A DNA stretch of 29,321 bases from assembly GCA_027577415.1 (NCBI GenBank), contig JANBQS010000171.1, positions 1-29,321 of the forward strand. Direction: 5' to 3'. Shown here piece after piece: positions 8,360-20,600 of this stretch (positions within the stretch are counted from its first letter, which is position 1; every line of letters starts with the position of its first letter). This DNA is from Coemansia sp. RSA 922 (taxonomy: Eukaryota; Kickxellomycota; Kickxellomycetes; Kickxellales; Kickxellaceae). Below the pieces are notes generated by a model, which saw nothing but the letters and a program-made list of their open reading frames with translations, was not told the DNA's origin and made no database searches. The position numbers and the translations under genes are program-made.

Positions 8360-10171
8360 ATGATGACAGATACCGGAAATCATCAAACTGGATTTTGGCC
8401 TCGACTATTTAGACCTGTTAATCCCGATACACGTCCTATCAAGTTACGTCGACGTCCTCGCGAACAGCCACCGACTACTAGACAAATTAGTTGGCGTAGA
8501 AGGTCCTATGCACATTCAGCGGCATCCGCAGTCACAGCTGTAGCAGCCGAGCAACTAGCACCCGTGGTACCGCCCAAGGACTCTATTGACACGGTTACTG
8601 AACAGGAAAGCGATGTGGCGCATGACGGTACTTTGCGGTCGACACGGCACAAAACTAACGGGAGGGTGGCCGTTGAGCAGTTTCCTGAGCCACTGGAGTC
8701 AATAGAAGATATTGAGTTTTGTATTACTCCGTCATCAGCTTTCTTAAAGTGTAGTAGCTACTCAATGGCTAGTTCTTTCTGGCGTGACTACGACCGGCGT
8801 ATTAGCATGGGCGGGTCTGGGTCAATGTCATCTCGTGTTATTGTTGACGCTATGGTTGACGACGTAGTTACTTCGGGCGCAGCTGACGGATGGCGTGTGG
8901 ACGAGGGTCGAGGTACTTTTAACGATGTGCTTAGTAACACTAACTCGCTGCATCCTATCGTCATGGCGTTCGTGCGCGCTCATGTGGAAAGCGCACATGT
9001 GATATTGGGTCCTGAACACGTGTGGCTAGCTGTACTGCAGGGTGTATCAGCTATGCTACGCCACAGTGCTGACTCTGCTGCATTGGCTGCAGTTCAGCTC
9101 CCCGCTATGCAGCGCTCAGTTGGCATGAGCTCTGTGGGGCTTTCCCACCAGGTCGTTGGTGCTAATAGCGCGCAGTATACGGGTGGTGCGGGCGGGGTGC
9201 CGGATTTGGGCGAGCTGTGGCGAGTGCTGAGAACGTCGTCGGATATTCCCATGTTGTGTACGGCTAGTACCGGTCATGAAGTGCGAATGTTTGGCACTGA
9301 CATGTATGACCGCCATGAATTGTACGCTGGGCGCGGCGCGGCTCCCTTGACTATGGCGGCGGCAGCAGCAGGCCATGGCCGTGGGTCGACGCGTTCGGCA
9401 GGTCGTGTGGAGTACGGGCGTATTGGATCTGGATCACGGTCTGTGGCTTGGCAGCCACAGCAGCGCCGTACTAACCCGGCATGGGCATCGGCAGTTGCAG
9501 CGGGCGCTGGCGTGAGTGGACTGAAACTGGCTGGGTCGCTGCAGGCATGGGCGGCACTGTGCGTGTTGACACGTCAGCTAAAGGCCCTGCATGCCGGGAA
9601 ATCGCGGGCATTCGACTGGTGGCTGCACCGCGTTCATTTGCTTAGCCGCGACTTGGCTGATTATTTTGCCGCCCAGGACGAATTCACTCCCAATGCGCCT
9701 TTGCCAAAGGCGCGTCGGCGCTGGCTGGACTCGGCGCTGTTTGATGGCCACTCGGGCGCACCGCGAGGTGCTCGACTCGATGGGTGGCTGGCAGCGCTGT
9801 TCCCGCTTGATGCTAATTCTGAGCCGATCCATGAGCAGGACCGTTGGTGGGTCGACTGGGAGGCAGTGCCATCAGGTGTTGATCTGCTGCGGGCTTCGGT
9901 CGGCGGTTCGGCACATATTCCTCCGCCGCCTGATTCGTGGCTGAACCTGTACTCGGGTTTTGTTGGCGTGCAGCAGCTCAGTCGCGAGAGTTGTAGCCGT
10001 AGTCGTGGCCATACTCGCACACTGCAGGGCGACGACCTTGATGCTGCGTTGGGCATTACTCGAGACCACGCTACTACACTGGTTGATGACCAGGAGCCAG
10101 CAAAGAATGCGACGTTTGCGAATGACGTTAGAGCCATTGCTCCGCTTATCGGCTGGGCTATGGACCAATAG
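8360..10171 (+). CDS. DUF4419-type protein of unknown function
   Basis: A single exon of 603 residues. The first ~195 residues are basic and low in complexity (PIKLRRRPREQPPTTR). From about residue 196 the pattern HPIVMAFVRAHVES...ILGPEHVWLAVLQGVSAMLR matches the DUF4419 signature of a histidine-proline followed by a PD/PE-x-VWL motif. Near the C-terminus GWLAALFPLDANSEP and LNLYSGFVGVQQL match the family's conserved GWL and AGFVG blocks. Family knowledge gives no biochemical role; such proteins are widespread and often multicopy in fungi. There is no signal peptide and no clear membrane segment. Two adjacent ATGs (ATATGATG) make the start ambiguous by one residue. An Ala/Gly-rich insert (about 325-400) separates the two conserved halves. 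Confidence 0.7.
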   Translation: MMTDTGNHQTGFWPRLFRPVNPDTRPIKLRRRPREQPPTTRQISWRRRSYAHSAASAVTAVAAEQLAPVVPPKDSIDTVTEQESDVAHDGTLRSTRHKTNGRVAVEQFPEPLESIEDIEFCITPSSAFLKCSSYSMASSFWRDYDRRISMGGSGSMSSRVIVDAMVDDVVTSGAADGWRVDEGRGTFNDVLSNTNSLHPIVMAFVRAHVESAHVILGPEHVWLAVLQGVSAMLRHSADSAALAAVQLPAMQRSVGMSSVGLSHQVVGANSAQYTGGAGGVPDLGELWRVLRTSSDIPMLCTASTGHEVRMFGTDMYDRHELYAGRGAAPLTMAAAAAGHGRGSTRSAGRVEYGRIGSGSRSVAWQPQQRRTNPAWASAVAAGAGVSGLKLAGSLQAWAALCVLTRQLKALHAGKSRAFDWWLHRVHLLSRDLADYFAAQDEFTPNAPLPKARRRWLDSALFDGHSGAPRGARLDGWLAALFPLDANSEPIHEQDRWWVDWEAVPSGVDLLRASVGGSAHIPPPPDSWLNLYSGFVGVQQLSRESCSRSRGHTRTLQGDDLDAALGITRDHATTLVDDQEPAKNATFANDVRAIAPLIGWAMDQ

Positions 10172-10432
10172 ACCGGTTGTTTTTTTTTTGTACATCCTCA
10201 ATACTCACACACGCATCAACCGTTAACGGAAGAAGGAAAGACGATCTTCTCTTTTTGTATGATAACAGCAAACTCCTAGAGGCGCAGCATCAACTCTTTT
10301 TCGGCACTATATGCTCTGGCCCTGATCCGGAGAGAGTAGCTTAAATGCCTTTGTACTTTCACAGCAATCACCCATCCCTCTTATCTCTTCGTTCATTTTT
10401 TTTCATATCTACTTTAAACACTAATATATACT

Positions 10433-12275
10433 ATGGCAAAGTCTATCGGTAAGCACAAAGGCATGCTCACACACTCTAATGTGTCTTTTACCTTGCTAAC
10501 ACGCTTTCTCTTATCTTTATGTTGTAGCTCTCCTCTCGGTCTACGACAAGACTGGTCTGATTGATCTGGCCAAGAACCTCCACGAGCTTGGTGTGGAGCT
10601 GGTTGCCTCGGGCGGCACCTCCAAGGCCATCCGCGAGGCTGGGCTTCCAGTCAAGGACGTGTCTGACATTACCAAGGCGCCCGAGATGCTCGGTGGCCGC
10701 GTAAAGACCCTTCACCCCGCTGTGCATGGAGGTATCCTCGCGCGGGACCTGGCTAGCGACGACGCTGACCTTGCCGCCCAGGCCATCGACAAGATCACCT
10801 ACGTAGTGTGCAACTTGTACCCATTCAAGCAGACTGTAGCACGCGACGGCGTGACTATCGCCGAAGCCGTCGAGGAGATCGATATTGGCGGCGTGACTTT
10901 GCTACGCGCTGCTGCCAAGAACCACGCTCGCGTCAGCATTGTTTGCGATCCCAAGGACTACGCGCAAGTGCTCACTGAGATCCGCGAGCATGGCGCCGTG
11001 GCTGCTGATACGCGTCAGACTCTTGCGCTCAAGGCGTTTGCGCAGACTGCAGACTACGATACGGCGATTGCTGACTACTTCCGCCAGCAGTATGCCAGTG
11101 GAACGTCGCAGTTGACCCTGCGCTACGGCGCTAACCCGCACCAGAAGCCCGCTCAGGTGTTTGCTGCTGAGGGCAAGTTGCCTATCACCGTGCTCAGCGG
11201 ATCGCCTGGCTACATCAACCTTTTGGACGCCCTTAACTCGTGGCCCCTGGTCAAGGAACTGCGTGCGGCGCTTGGTGTGGCTGCTGCCGCTTCGTTTAAG
11301 CACGTGTCGCCTGCTGGCGCTGCTGTTGGCGTGCCTCTGGATGCCGATGAGCAGCGTGTTTACATGGTTGAGGGCATGACTCTGACTCCTCTGGCTGCTG
11401 CCTATGCGCGTGCGCGTGGAGCTGACCGCATGTCGTCGTTCGGCGACTGGGCTGCTCTCTCGGATGTCTGCGACGTGGCTACCGCGCGCTTGATCTCCAA
11501 GGAGGTGTCGGATGGTGTGATTGCGCCTGGATACGAGCCAGAGGCATTGGAGATTCTACGCAAGAAGAAGGGCGGCAAGTACTGCGTTTTGCAGATGGAC
11601 GCCAGCTATGAGCCTGGATCCGTCGAGACTCGCCAAGTATACGGGCTCAGCCTGCAGCAGCGCCGCAACGACGTGCAGATCTCGGCCGACCTGTTCACCA
11701 ACATTGTGTCGCGCAACAAGGATCTGACTGAGCAAGCAGCGCGCGACTTGGTGGTGGCTACTATTGCGCTCAAGTACACGCAGTCCAACTCTGTGTGCTA
11801 TGCGCGCAATGGCATGGTGGTGGGGCTGGGCGCTGGCCAGCAGTCCCGCATCCACTGCACTCGTCTTGCGGGAGACAAGGCTGACAACTGGTGGATGCGT
11901 CATCACCCAAAGGTCCTGGCTATGCGCTTCAGCTCTGCCGCTAAGCGTGCCGACCGGTCCAATGCCATCGACCTCTACGTCACGGGCCAGACCGGCGAGG
12001 GCGCGGAGCTCGAGGCCTGGCGCGCTTGCTTTGATGAGGTCCCTGAGCCGCTCTCGGACGAGGAGCGCAAGGCGCATATGGCGGCTCTTCGCGGCGTTGC
12101 GCTGTCTTCGGACGCCTTCTTCCCATTCTCGGACAACGTCCACCGCGCTCGCCGCTCGGGCGTCGACTATGTTGCCGCTCCCTCGGGCAGCATCCAGGAC
12201 GACGTCGTCATCCAGACTGCTGACTCTTACGACATGGTGTTGGCCCACACAACTCTGCGTCTTTTCCACCACTGA
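10433..12275 (+). CDS. ADE17: Bifunctional AICAR transformylase / IMP cyclohydrolase
   Basis: Catalyses the last two steps of de novo purine synthesis, AICAR to FAICAR to IMP, in the cytosol. The coding part of exon 1 is only 16 bases (10433-10448, MAKSI plus one base). A 79-base intron follows (10449-10527; GTAAGC to TTGTAG), and exon 2 runs to the TGA at 12273-12275. The product is 587 residues, close to human ATIC (592). The cyclohydrolase domain shows [23 protein letters not shown] and [16 protein letters not shown]. The transformylase domain shows [13 protein letters not shown], the catalytic Lys263-His264 in [13 protein letters not shown], and [13 protein letters not shown]. It ends in the family's usual RLFHH. 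The splice joins G to CT as an Ala codon and restores the family N-terminus exactly. Whether this corresponds to yeast ADE16 or ADE17 cannot be distinguished. Confidence 0.96.
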
Positions 12276-12439
12276 GTAGTTATTATTAAGCGAGCTCCGT
12301 ATATTCTAGCAATAACAAAAATGTAACGTGCTGCTTATGATAACAGCTTTAGCGCGGTGTTAGTATTTTTTATCCCGCCACTATAAAAAAAAAAAATACG
12401 CGCACGGCTAATTTTTCCCGCCTTCTTTGGGGATGGGAG

Positions 12440-12446
12440 TATAAAT
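12440..12446 (+). promoter_or_regulatory. TATA box of LPD1
   Basis: TATAAAT lies 98 bases before the ATG, followed by a CT-rich tract and a short leader. Confidence 0.5.
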
Positions 12447-12537
12447 CGGAATCGCTCGTCTTTTCTCTTCTCTTGTCCTTAACTTTTTTTTTTTCTGTTG
12501 TCAGTTTTTCTTACTATTATAATCCAAATTTACTGAA

Positions 12538-14248
<1,711 letters not shown>

Positions 14249-14327
14249 AATAATGTCTATTCGTTTTTTTTTTTAATCATTGATGTAAGCAACAAAGGGC
14301 TTATATTGACTGGTATATCTATTTTGT

Positions 14328-14570
14328 CTAGAGAACTGAGGCACCGCCAGACTCGATAGCTTCGATTTCTGCGGCTGAAATAGGTAGTGGACGGTAACGC
14401 GCAGGCAGTTCCCAGAAGTTTATCGCCTCGGCTGCCGCTACTTTCTTCGGTTCTGTCACTTCGGTCTTTCCCCACACGTCTTTGCGTGGTCCGACGAATC
14501 GCATGAGCGGTACATGCTTGTGCCACTTGTACTGTGCCTGAACCGCCTGTCGAACAAGAGTGGACTTCAT
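14328..14570 (-). CDS. KGD4: 2-oxoglutarate dehydrogenase subunit Kgd4 (MRPS36/YMR31 family)
   Basis: A small single-exon protein of 80 residues. The C-terminal block FWELPARYRPLPISAAEIEAIESGG, given here in outline as ELPARYRPLPIS then EIEAIESGG, matches the conserved tail of yeast Ymr31/Kgd4 (ELPARFRYKPI then ELESINSGG). HVPLMRFVGPRK near residues 19-30 matches the N-terminal 'I/M-KFVG-R' block. The N-terminus is basic, with no acidic residue for the first 29 residues, which fits mitochondrial import. The family was first named as a mitochondrial ribosomal protein. It is now known to tether E3 to the E1-E2 core of the 2-oxoglutarate dehydrogenase complex. The yeast protein has about 40 more residues in the middle, so this is a short version. 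Its neighbour in convergent orientation is LPD1, the E3 it would bind. Confidence 0.85.
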   Translation of the reverse strand: MKSTLVRQAVQAQYKWHKHVPLMRFVGPRKDVWGKTEVTEPKKVAAAEAINFWELPARYRPLPISAAEIEAIESGGASVL

Positions 14571-15412
14571 TATGAATTTGAAAAATATAAAGTGAAAAAC
14601 AAATGATTAGAGAAATCGAAGAAAGCAAAAAGCGCCAAACTGGCTTTTTTGGGACTAAAGCTTTCGCGATTAGCCTCGGTTTAATCAAGTGTGGGGGTTG
14701 ATCACGGACATCGGCTACATATGCACATGTAGCTAAAAATGTGGCTAGCACATTACTAATTCGGAAGCAATGGGGTAAACAATGGCCCGTCTGTGCGGTG
14801 TTTACAAATTGACAAACTCGGTGTATTCGAACCCTGTATGTGCACGCGCCATGATCTCTTCTTGTCTCCTAGACCGATTCGGCTCCTTCTTGCCAGGGGT
14901 TTGTAAAAAAAATCCTATAATTAAAACATGACACTAAGACTCCCCAACCATGTCTGAATTTGATTTGAAAAAGACCGAGCAACAGAGTCCCGAGTTGTGT
15001 TTTTGTTGGGTGGGAATTTTCGGTGTTACACGGGGGGATTTGTAATGCGTAGAATTTCTATGCTTGACGAAAGCCGTTTATAACAAAGTCCACAAAGAGG
15101 ATTAGCTGGCAGTCCCACACAATTTCATGCATGAAGATCATAATGTTCCAAAGCTTCCCGGACTTGAGCGGTGTTTTTTTTTTCTTGTACTTTGGGTTTT
15201 TTGTTTTTGCGGAGGAGGAAAGTGTACCTTCGTGCTATCTCAAAATTTCCTTTGGGGGTGCTTGGACCGCTGTATAAATTAACTAGAGTCTGGAGAGGAA
15301 AAAAAAAAGTTTGCGTTACCAGGCCTCTCAACTTTTTCTTTTTTATTATTAGGCAATTTTTTGGCTCTTTTATTCTATTTAATTTTTCCTTTTTTATCTA
15401 TTTCGAATACTC
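14571..15412. other. Divergent intergenic region between KGD4 and the ABCG gene
   Basis: 842 bases without a credible gene. It should hold the promoters of both flanking genes. TATAAAT at 15273-15279 is 134 bases upstream of the ABCG ATG. A TATATTT on the minus strand near 14583-14589 lies a dozen bases from the KGD4 ATG, too close for a standard TATA box. Pyrimidine-rich tracts fill 15330-15400. Confidence 0.55.
15273..15279 (+). promoter_or_regulatory. TATA box of the ABCG gene
   Basis: TATAAAT lies 134 bases before the start codon, followed by a T-rich leader without an intervening in-frame ATG. Confidence 0.45.
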
Positions 15413-17461
15413 ATGGCTTTTGAGGGCAGCTGTGCCTCTCGGTGCAAAAACGCCGATGGTAACCCTATTTTGAGTTGGAGTAACTTGAACTACGATGTTA
15501 AAACCAAGCAACACGGTGTCAGACGCATTCTGAACGATATCAGCGGCCAAATCTATCCCGGCGAACTAGTAGCCATCATGGGTTCTTCAGGAGCAGGCAA
15601 GACCACACTACTCAACGTGTTAGCCGGTCGTGTCCAAGGCGGAAGACTTTACGGAGACATTAAATTCAACGGGGCTACTCGCGATCCACACACATTCAAG
15701 CGCATGCTTGCATTTGTTGAGCAAGACGACTTGATGTTTTCGCTATTGAGCGTGGAGGAGACACTTTTGGCATCAGCGCAACTCCGGCTATCAGACAAAA
15801 AGTATACTGACAGCGATAAGCGCCAGCGTGTAGAGACAGTTTTAAGGCAGTTGCGGTTGTCTCATATCAAGGATACGAAGATCGGCGGACACGGGTTAAG
15901 AGGCGTATCAGGAGGCGAGCGTAAGCGAGTGAGTATCGGTATGGAGCTAGTCACTGATCCGTCTATCCTAGTCCTTGATGAGCCATCTTCGGGTTTGGAT
16001 TCTTCGTCGGCCGAGATGGTAGTCGAGCTGACAAAGGAGATGTCGCGCCAGCGTAACCTCTGCACACTAATGACTATCCACCAGCCAAGTGCCGAGATGG
16101 TAGCAAAGTTCGATAAGCTTATCTTGCTCTCACAAGGAAAACTCGTATACATGGGTCCCGCCAGTCAAGCTCTGTCGTATTTTGAGAATCAGGGGTATCC
16201 GTCGACCAACTCTAATCCCGCCAACTTTTTCATCGACCTAATGACCGTCGATTTTGCCTCCGACGAGGCTATGCGCAAGAGCGAGCAGCGTGTACAGGCC
16301 CTGGTTGACCATTTTGTAGAGTATCGCGAGCGAGGTGGTGTGGTTCAGGCTCCCAAGCGTCAGATGCTGACCTCGCACAAGTCGTTTGCCTCAGGAGTCA
16401 CTAGCGGCGAAATCGGCCAAATGCCGGTATCCTTGGAGCAAGACTATGGCGCGCAGTATCTAGGCAGCAAGAGCCGAAACAGCAACAGCAGTGTGTCCGT
16501 ATACGATGGCCGTAGCGAAAAGTTGACTGCAATGGTCGGTCCTAGTCGTGCTAGCATTTCCAACGATATCACCAACGAGGTCGCCAACATAGTCTACTAT
16601 GAGGCGCCGCCGATGAACCCGTGGCTAAGCGAGGTGCTCGTTCTGCTGAAGCGCGACTGGATTCTCAGTAAGCGTAACATGTCTCTAGTATACGGTCTGA
16701 TCGGCGAGTGTGTGGTAAACCTGATATTCCTCGGGTTTGTCTTTTTCCAGCTGGGCAAGGACCAGTCATCGGTGCAGAATCGCATTGGCGCACTCTTCTC
16801 GCTCACCGTGCAATGTACATTCCCAGTTATCATCCCAGTCATGACCGTGATTATGACTAGTCGCGATGTCTTGTTGCGTGAGCGGTCTGGCGGCACCTAC
16901 CGGATGACGAGTTACTTTTTCGCCAAATCGCTGAGCTTCTTCCCACTCGTTATCGCGCCCTACTATATCATGTATCTTGGCATGTATTTTATTGCTCATC
17001 TCCAGTACGACGCGGCAAAGTTCTTTATCGGATTAGCCAATCTCACCGCCATTCTTTTCGCCGCTCTGGGATTCGCCTTTGCCATGTCTATGGCTGTGCG
17101 TAGCCTCGAGGTTGCTCACATTATTACGCCGGTATCGCTAGGCACGCTGATGTTGTTTGCTGGCAATTTGTCCAACGCCAAGGCTATTACTCCCGTGTTG
17201 CGCTGGCTCAAATACGTTTGTATTTACTACTACGCTTACTCGGGATTTGTGCAAAATGAGTTTGATGGCCTCGAGTTTACTTGTACGGAAGGTGCAGCCA
17301 TCTGCTACAAAACCGGTCAAGACGTGCTAAACACATATGGCCTGAACGAGCTGCCAATTTGGCAATGCATTTTGCTAAACGTCGTGCTGGGCATTGCCTT
17401 TTATGCGCTTGCCTACTGTCTGTTGCGCTGGAAGGCCAAGCCACGCTATCTGTGGCTTTAG
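15413..17461 (+). CDS. Half-size ABCG (WHITE-type) ABC transporter
   Basis: 682 residues, one exon, with the reverse ABC-then-membrane order of the G subfamily. The nucleotide-binding domain (about 20-300) carries Walker A GSSGAGKTT (57-65), signature VSGGERKR (165-172), Walker B ILVLDE (185-190) followed by PSSGLDS, and the switch His223 in TIHQPS. A linker of about 130 residues rich in Ser/Asn (305-400) joins it to a membrane domain with about six hydrophobic helices. Between the last two lies an extracellular loop with the paired cysteines of FTCTEGAAICYKTGQDV, as in ABCG1/ABCG2-type proteins. Half transporters work as dimers, usually moving lipids, sterols or drugs out of the cytosol; the substrate here is unknown. 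All catalytic motifs are intact. The gene converges on TOR with 146 bases between stop codons. Confidence 0.93.
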   Translation: MAFEGSCASRCKNADGNPILSWSNLNYDVKTKQHGVRRILNDISGQIYPGELVAIMGSSGAGKTTLLNVLAGRVQGGRLYGDIKFNGATRDPHTFKRMLAFVEQDDLMFSLLSVEETLLASAQLRLSDKKYTDSDKRQRVETVLRQLRLSHIKDTKIGGHGLRGVSGGERKRVSIGMELVTDPSILVLDEPSSGLDSSSAEMVVELTKEMSRQRNLCTLMTIHQPSAEMVAKFDKLILLSQGKLVYMGPASQALSYFENQGYPSTNSNPANFFIDLMTVDFASDEAMRKSEQRVQALVDHFVEYRERGGVVQAPKRQMLTSHKSFASGVTSGEIGQMPVSLEQDYGAQYLGSKSRNSNSSVSVYDGRSEKLTAMVGPSRASISNDITNEVANIVYYEAPPMNPWLSEVLVLLKRDWILSKRNMSLVYGLIGECVVNLIFLGFVFFQLGKDQSSVQNRIGALFSLTVQCTFPVIIPVMTVIMTSRDVLLRERSGGTYRMTSYFFAKSLSFFPLVIAPYYIMYLGMYFIAHLQYDAAKFFIGLANLTAILFAALGFAFAMSMAVRSLEVAHIITPVSLGTLMLFAGNLSNAKAITPVLRWLKYVCIYYYAYSGFVQNEFDGLEFTCTEGAAICYKTGQDVLNTYGLNELPIWQCILLNVVLGIAFYALAYCLLRWKAKPRYLWL

Positions 17462-17607
17462 ATTTAATTTTGTTTAGTGATAAATTGATATTCTAATGAA
17501 CAAACTAGTGATATATGACATATATAGAGTAAATTCCTGTGTATTGTTGAAATAAAAAATAACAATGTTAATATAAAAGTTGCTGGAACTTGAATAAAAA
17601 AGACTTT

Positions 17608-20600
17608 TTACCAGAGCGGCATCCAACCAACGTACAAACCGACCAGGTTCTCCCGTGCTGTTGCTTGTTCGACCAGCTTATCGACTTGCTCTTCCACATC
17701 CAGATGCCGGTGGGGGCCAAAGTCAGCGCCTACGAGTTTGTCGCGAATACGGCTTACAATCTTGCTAGCCTTTGGGTTGCCAAACTGCCAGCTCCCGTCG
17801 TCAGCGCCCTCATCCTTAATCCTCGCGTTAAGTCGGTTCCTTTCATCAGGGCGGCTACCACACATAATGTCTTCCATATTAGTGTTGGGCATATAACCTT
17901 GACCCCGCATGGCGTAGTAATTAGGAGGAGTGCCAATAGGTGTGGTTGAGCGCGCAGTGCTGTTGGTCCGCCGATGGCCAGCGATAAAAATTTCGGGCTC
18001 GCTAAGCGCAGGAGAGTCTTTAATAAAGTACCAAGACACCAGTGGATCAAAGACAAATGCCTCAAGGACAGCCATTAGCGACTCTTGATTGGCACGCAAC
18101 ACGCGCATAGTGTGGTGGGCGGAGAACTTGAACGTGCCCTCAATGGTGCCTAGCTCCATTGCATTCGTGATCATTCGCGTGAGCCTGAACGGTATCTTTT
18201 CAGGGAATTTCTCTCGCTGGGCTGCAATTTCAAAGCAGTCGCCAAAATCAATGTGCACGATCTTGCCAGTCCGCTCATGCATCATCATATTGGCCAAATG
18301 TCTGTCACCCAGGCCCAGGATATATCCTGCCATCGACATCACTGCCGTTGAGCGCGTGTAGTTGGTGCGACGTGTAAGCCACTCCTCGGCACTTGGCGCC
18401 TTGTACCACAGAGCACACTTCAAGTCGTCGCCGGATGTTTTGTTCCAAATCATATCGAACAGTTTGGACTTTTCCGGGAACGAAAGAAGCTCCCAATCCT
18501 TTGAATACGATTTAGCCAACTCAATTTCGTAGTACGGTTCAATATTGTTGGCAGATCGATAGTGACAAATTATGTTGTGGAGATCCTCACAATTTGGGTA
18601 GAATCCGGCTAATCCACAGTTCGACGACAGCGGGATAACTGGGAACTGCTCAATGGTCAGCGAGCGCCGCGCCGTCTCTGTGTCACGAGAAAGCAGAAGC
18701 TTGATTAGTCCGAATAGCTGCATTGCTCGCTCGTCCTGGCGCATATCCTCGTTACCCTTTAGAATGAATGGATAGTCATGGCCATCAGATCCCTTAATGC
18801 GTATTTGGCGCGGGCGTTTCTTTGTCTTGCGGATATCTGCCTCGCGATGAAACGACCCAATAAGCACTATCTCGCTGGCTGGGTCGTAAGTCCCCGGTAC
18901 GGTCAGGCTCATATTGTTGCACCGCATTAGTGTGAGCGTGCACTCTTCCAAGAGCAGCGTTTTTGCTTTCAGCACCATTCGCTGGTCATTAAAGTGTTCG
19001 CTTTTATTTTTCGCAAAGACAGGCCCGTAGTGCAGATTCCACGCAGTATACAGCAACGAGTCGTCTCGGAACATTGGCGCACCTGCAATATACTTTTCCA
19101 AGTATACTTCGGCTGCAGCTAGCTCCTTTCCAAACCTGTGCACAAATCGCAACTCGGGCAATGATTGAGGATTGCGCATCTGGCTGTGCAAGCCTCTAAG
19201 AGTTTTTATCACCTCTTCTAGGTTAGTCGGCAAGTATAGACATGATTCCAGATCTGACAGTGTCTCATGCCACATTTCGCATGGCAGCATGGACATGCGA
19301 ATCAGATCTTGGCTCACTACTCCAGTCTCGTTTACCAGCTTTGGGTACAAGATATACAAATCAGCCAGAACTTCTCCAGCCGCCTTGCTTCGGTCAAGAT
19401 TATCCGACCGCTCTGCGACATAGAGCGAGAAAAGAATGGCATGCGGGTGGACCTTGCCAAGCTCCGCCAAGAGCTGCTTAATCAAGCGGCTTGTGCCCTC
19501 AGACTTGATATGGATGCGTGCCAGGATCTGCGGGATGACTTGTAGCCACGTCGGAAGTGGGATAAACTTGATGCCCTCGATGACTGCTTGCACAACGCTA
19601 TCATGCTGCGAGTAGTTGAACCAAACCGTCAGCAGTCGTAGCGTGTCTTGCAGCGTCGTATCTTCCTTGAACAATTGGATCGCCCGTGAAAACCCGTGAA
19701 TAGCTGGGACTACGTACTTTTCGATTACGTTGCTGGTAACTTTGGAGTGCTTCTCGTACCTTTTAGTCTCAAAGTAGTGCTGCAGTGCCAGTGAGTGCCA
19801 CGCTTTGTACCACTTGTTATCCAAAATAGTCGCCGCGCGGTAAGACTCGAGAATGGACTCACTGATACGACTGCCTTGCTTTTTGGACAAGAATTCAATA
19901 TCAGAGTTCGGTTGGTCATCGCTATCGCTGCTGGCGATACTAGGGTTTCCAGAGGCAGTTGACTGAGCCCTGCGATTGGCAAAGATGGTGTTTACCCTAG
20001 CTACCGCGGCCCTGCGTCCACGACGCCTAGGAGATGAGGCCTTGTAAGCTACATGGTTGAGACACGCAGCGTTGCTTGATCTCCACTTTGCCTTTTCACG
20101 GGCCTTCTGAGCCAAGTGAGCGGCATCTTGTTGAACTTTGATAAGCCACTCGGCCTTCTTACAGTAGAGCCGCGACAAATAGTAGGCCGTTTTGGACTCT
20201 TCGCTGGAGCTGGAAAAGCGAACGGCCTCGGGTCCATTGACGAAGTTCTTGGGGTTTTCCTTGTCAAAGCCGATTCGATCAGAGTACGTTTTCACAAACA
20301 ACTCCATCATCTCAAAGGCATCTCTGTATTCGCCCATCGACCACTTGAACTTTACGTACATGTAGACCAAGGCTGGCTGTGCTGTCAAGCAGATGGCATT
20401 ATCTAGAGAAACACCATAGAGCGCGTCAGGTTTGCCATCTTTGCCATTTTTGTACAAGCGACTCTCCCAGGCAGCGCTAGTGCTGAGGCTTTCCGCCATT
20501 GAGCCACTGCCGAAGATCGTAGGTACCACATCCATTGGCACCTGTTTCTCTTGCTGCTCGATTACCACAGTCTTTAGATACGTATAGTTCTTGGCCTGGC

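Noticed and set aside
11556..12272. Minus-strand ORF of 238 codons inside ADE17
   Set aside because: It is antisense to the transformylase domain, whose motifs are intact; no family resemblance.
14815..14845. tRNA-like B-box (GGTTCGAATAC on the minus strand)
   Set aside because: The flanks cannot form a T stem or an acceptor stem, and no A box is at the right distance.
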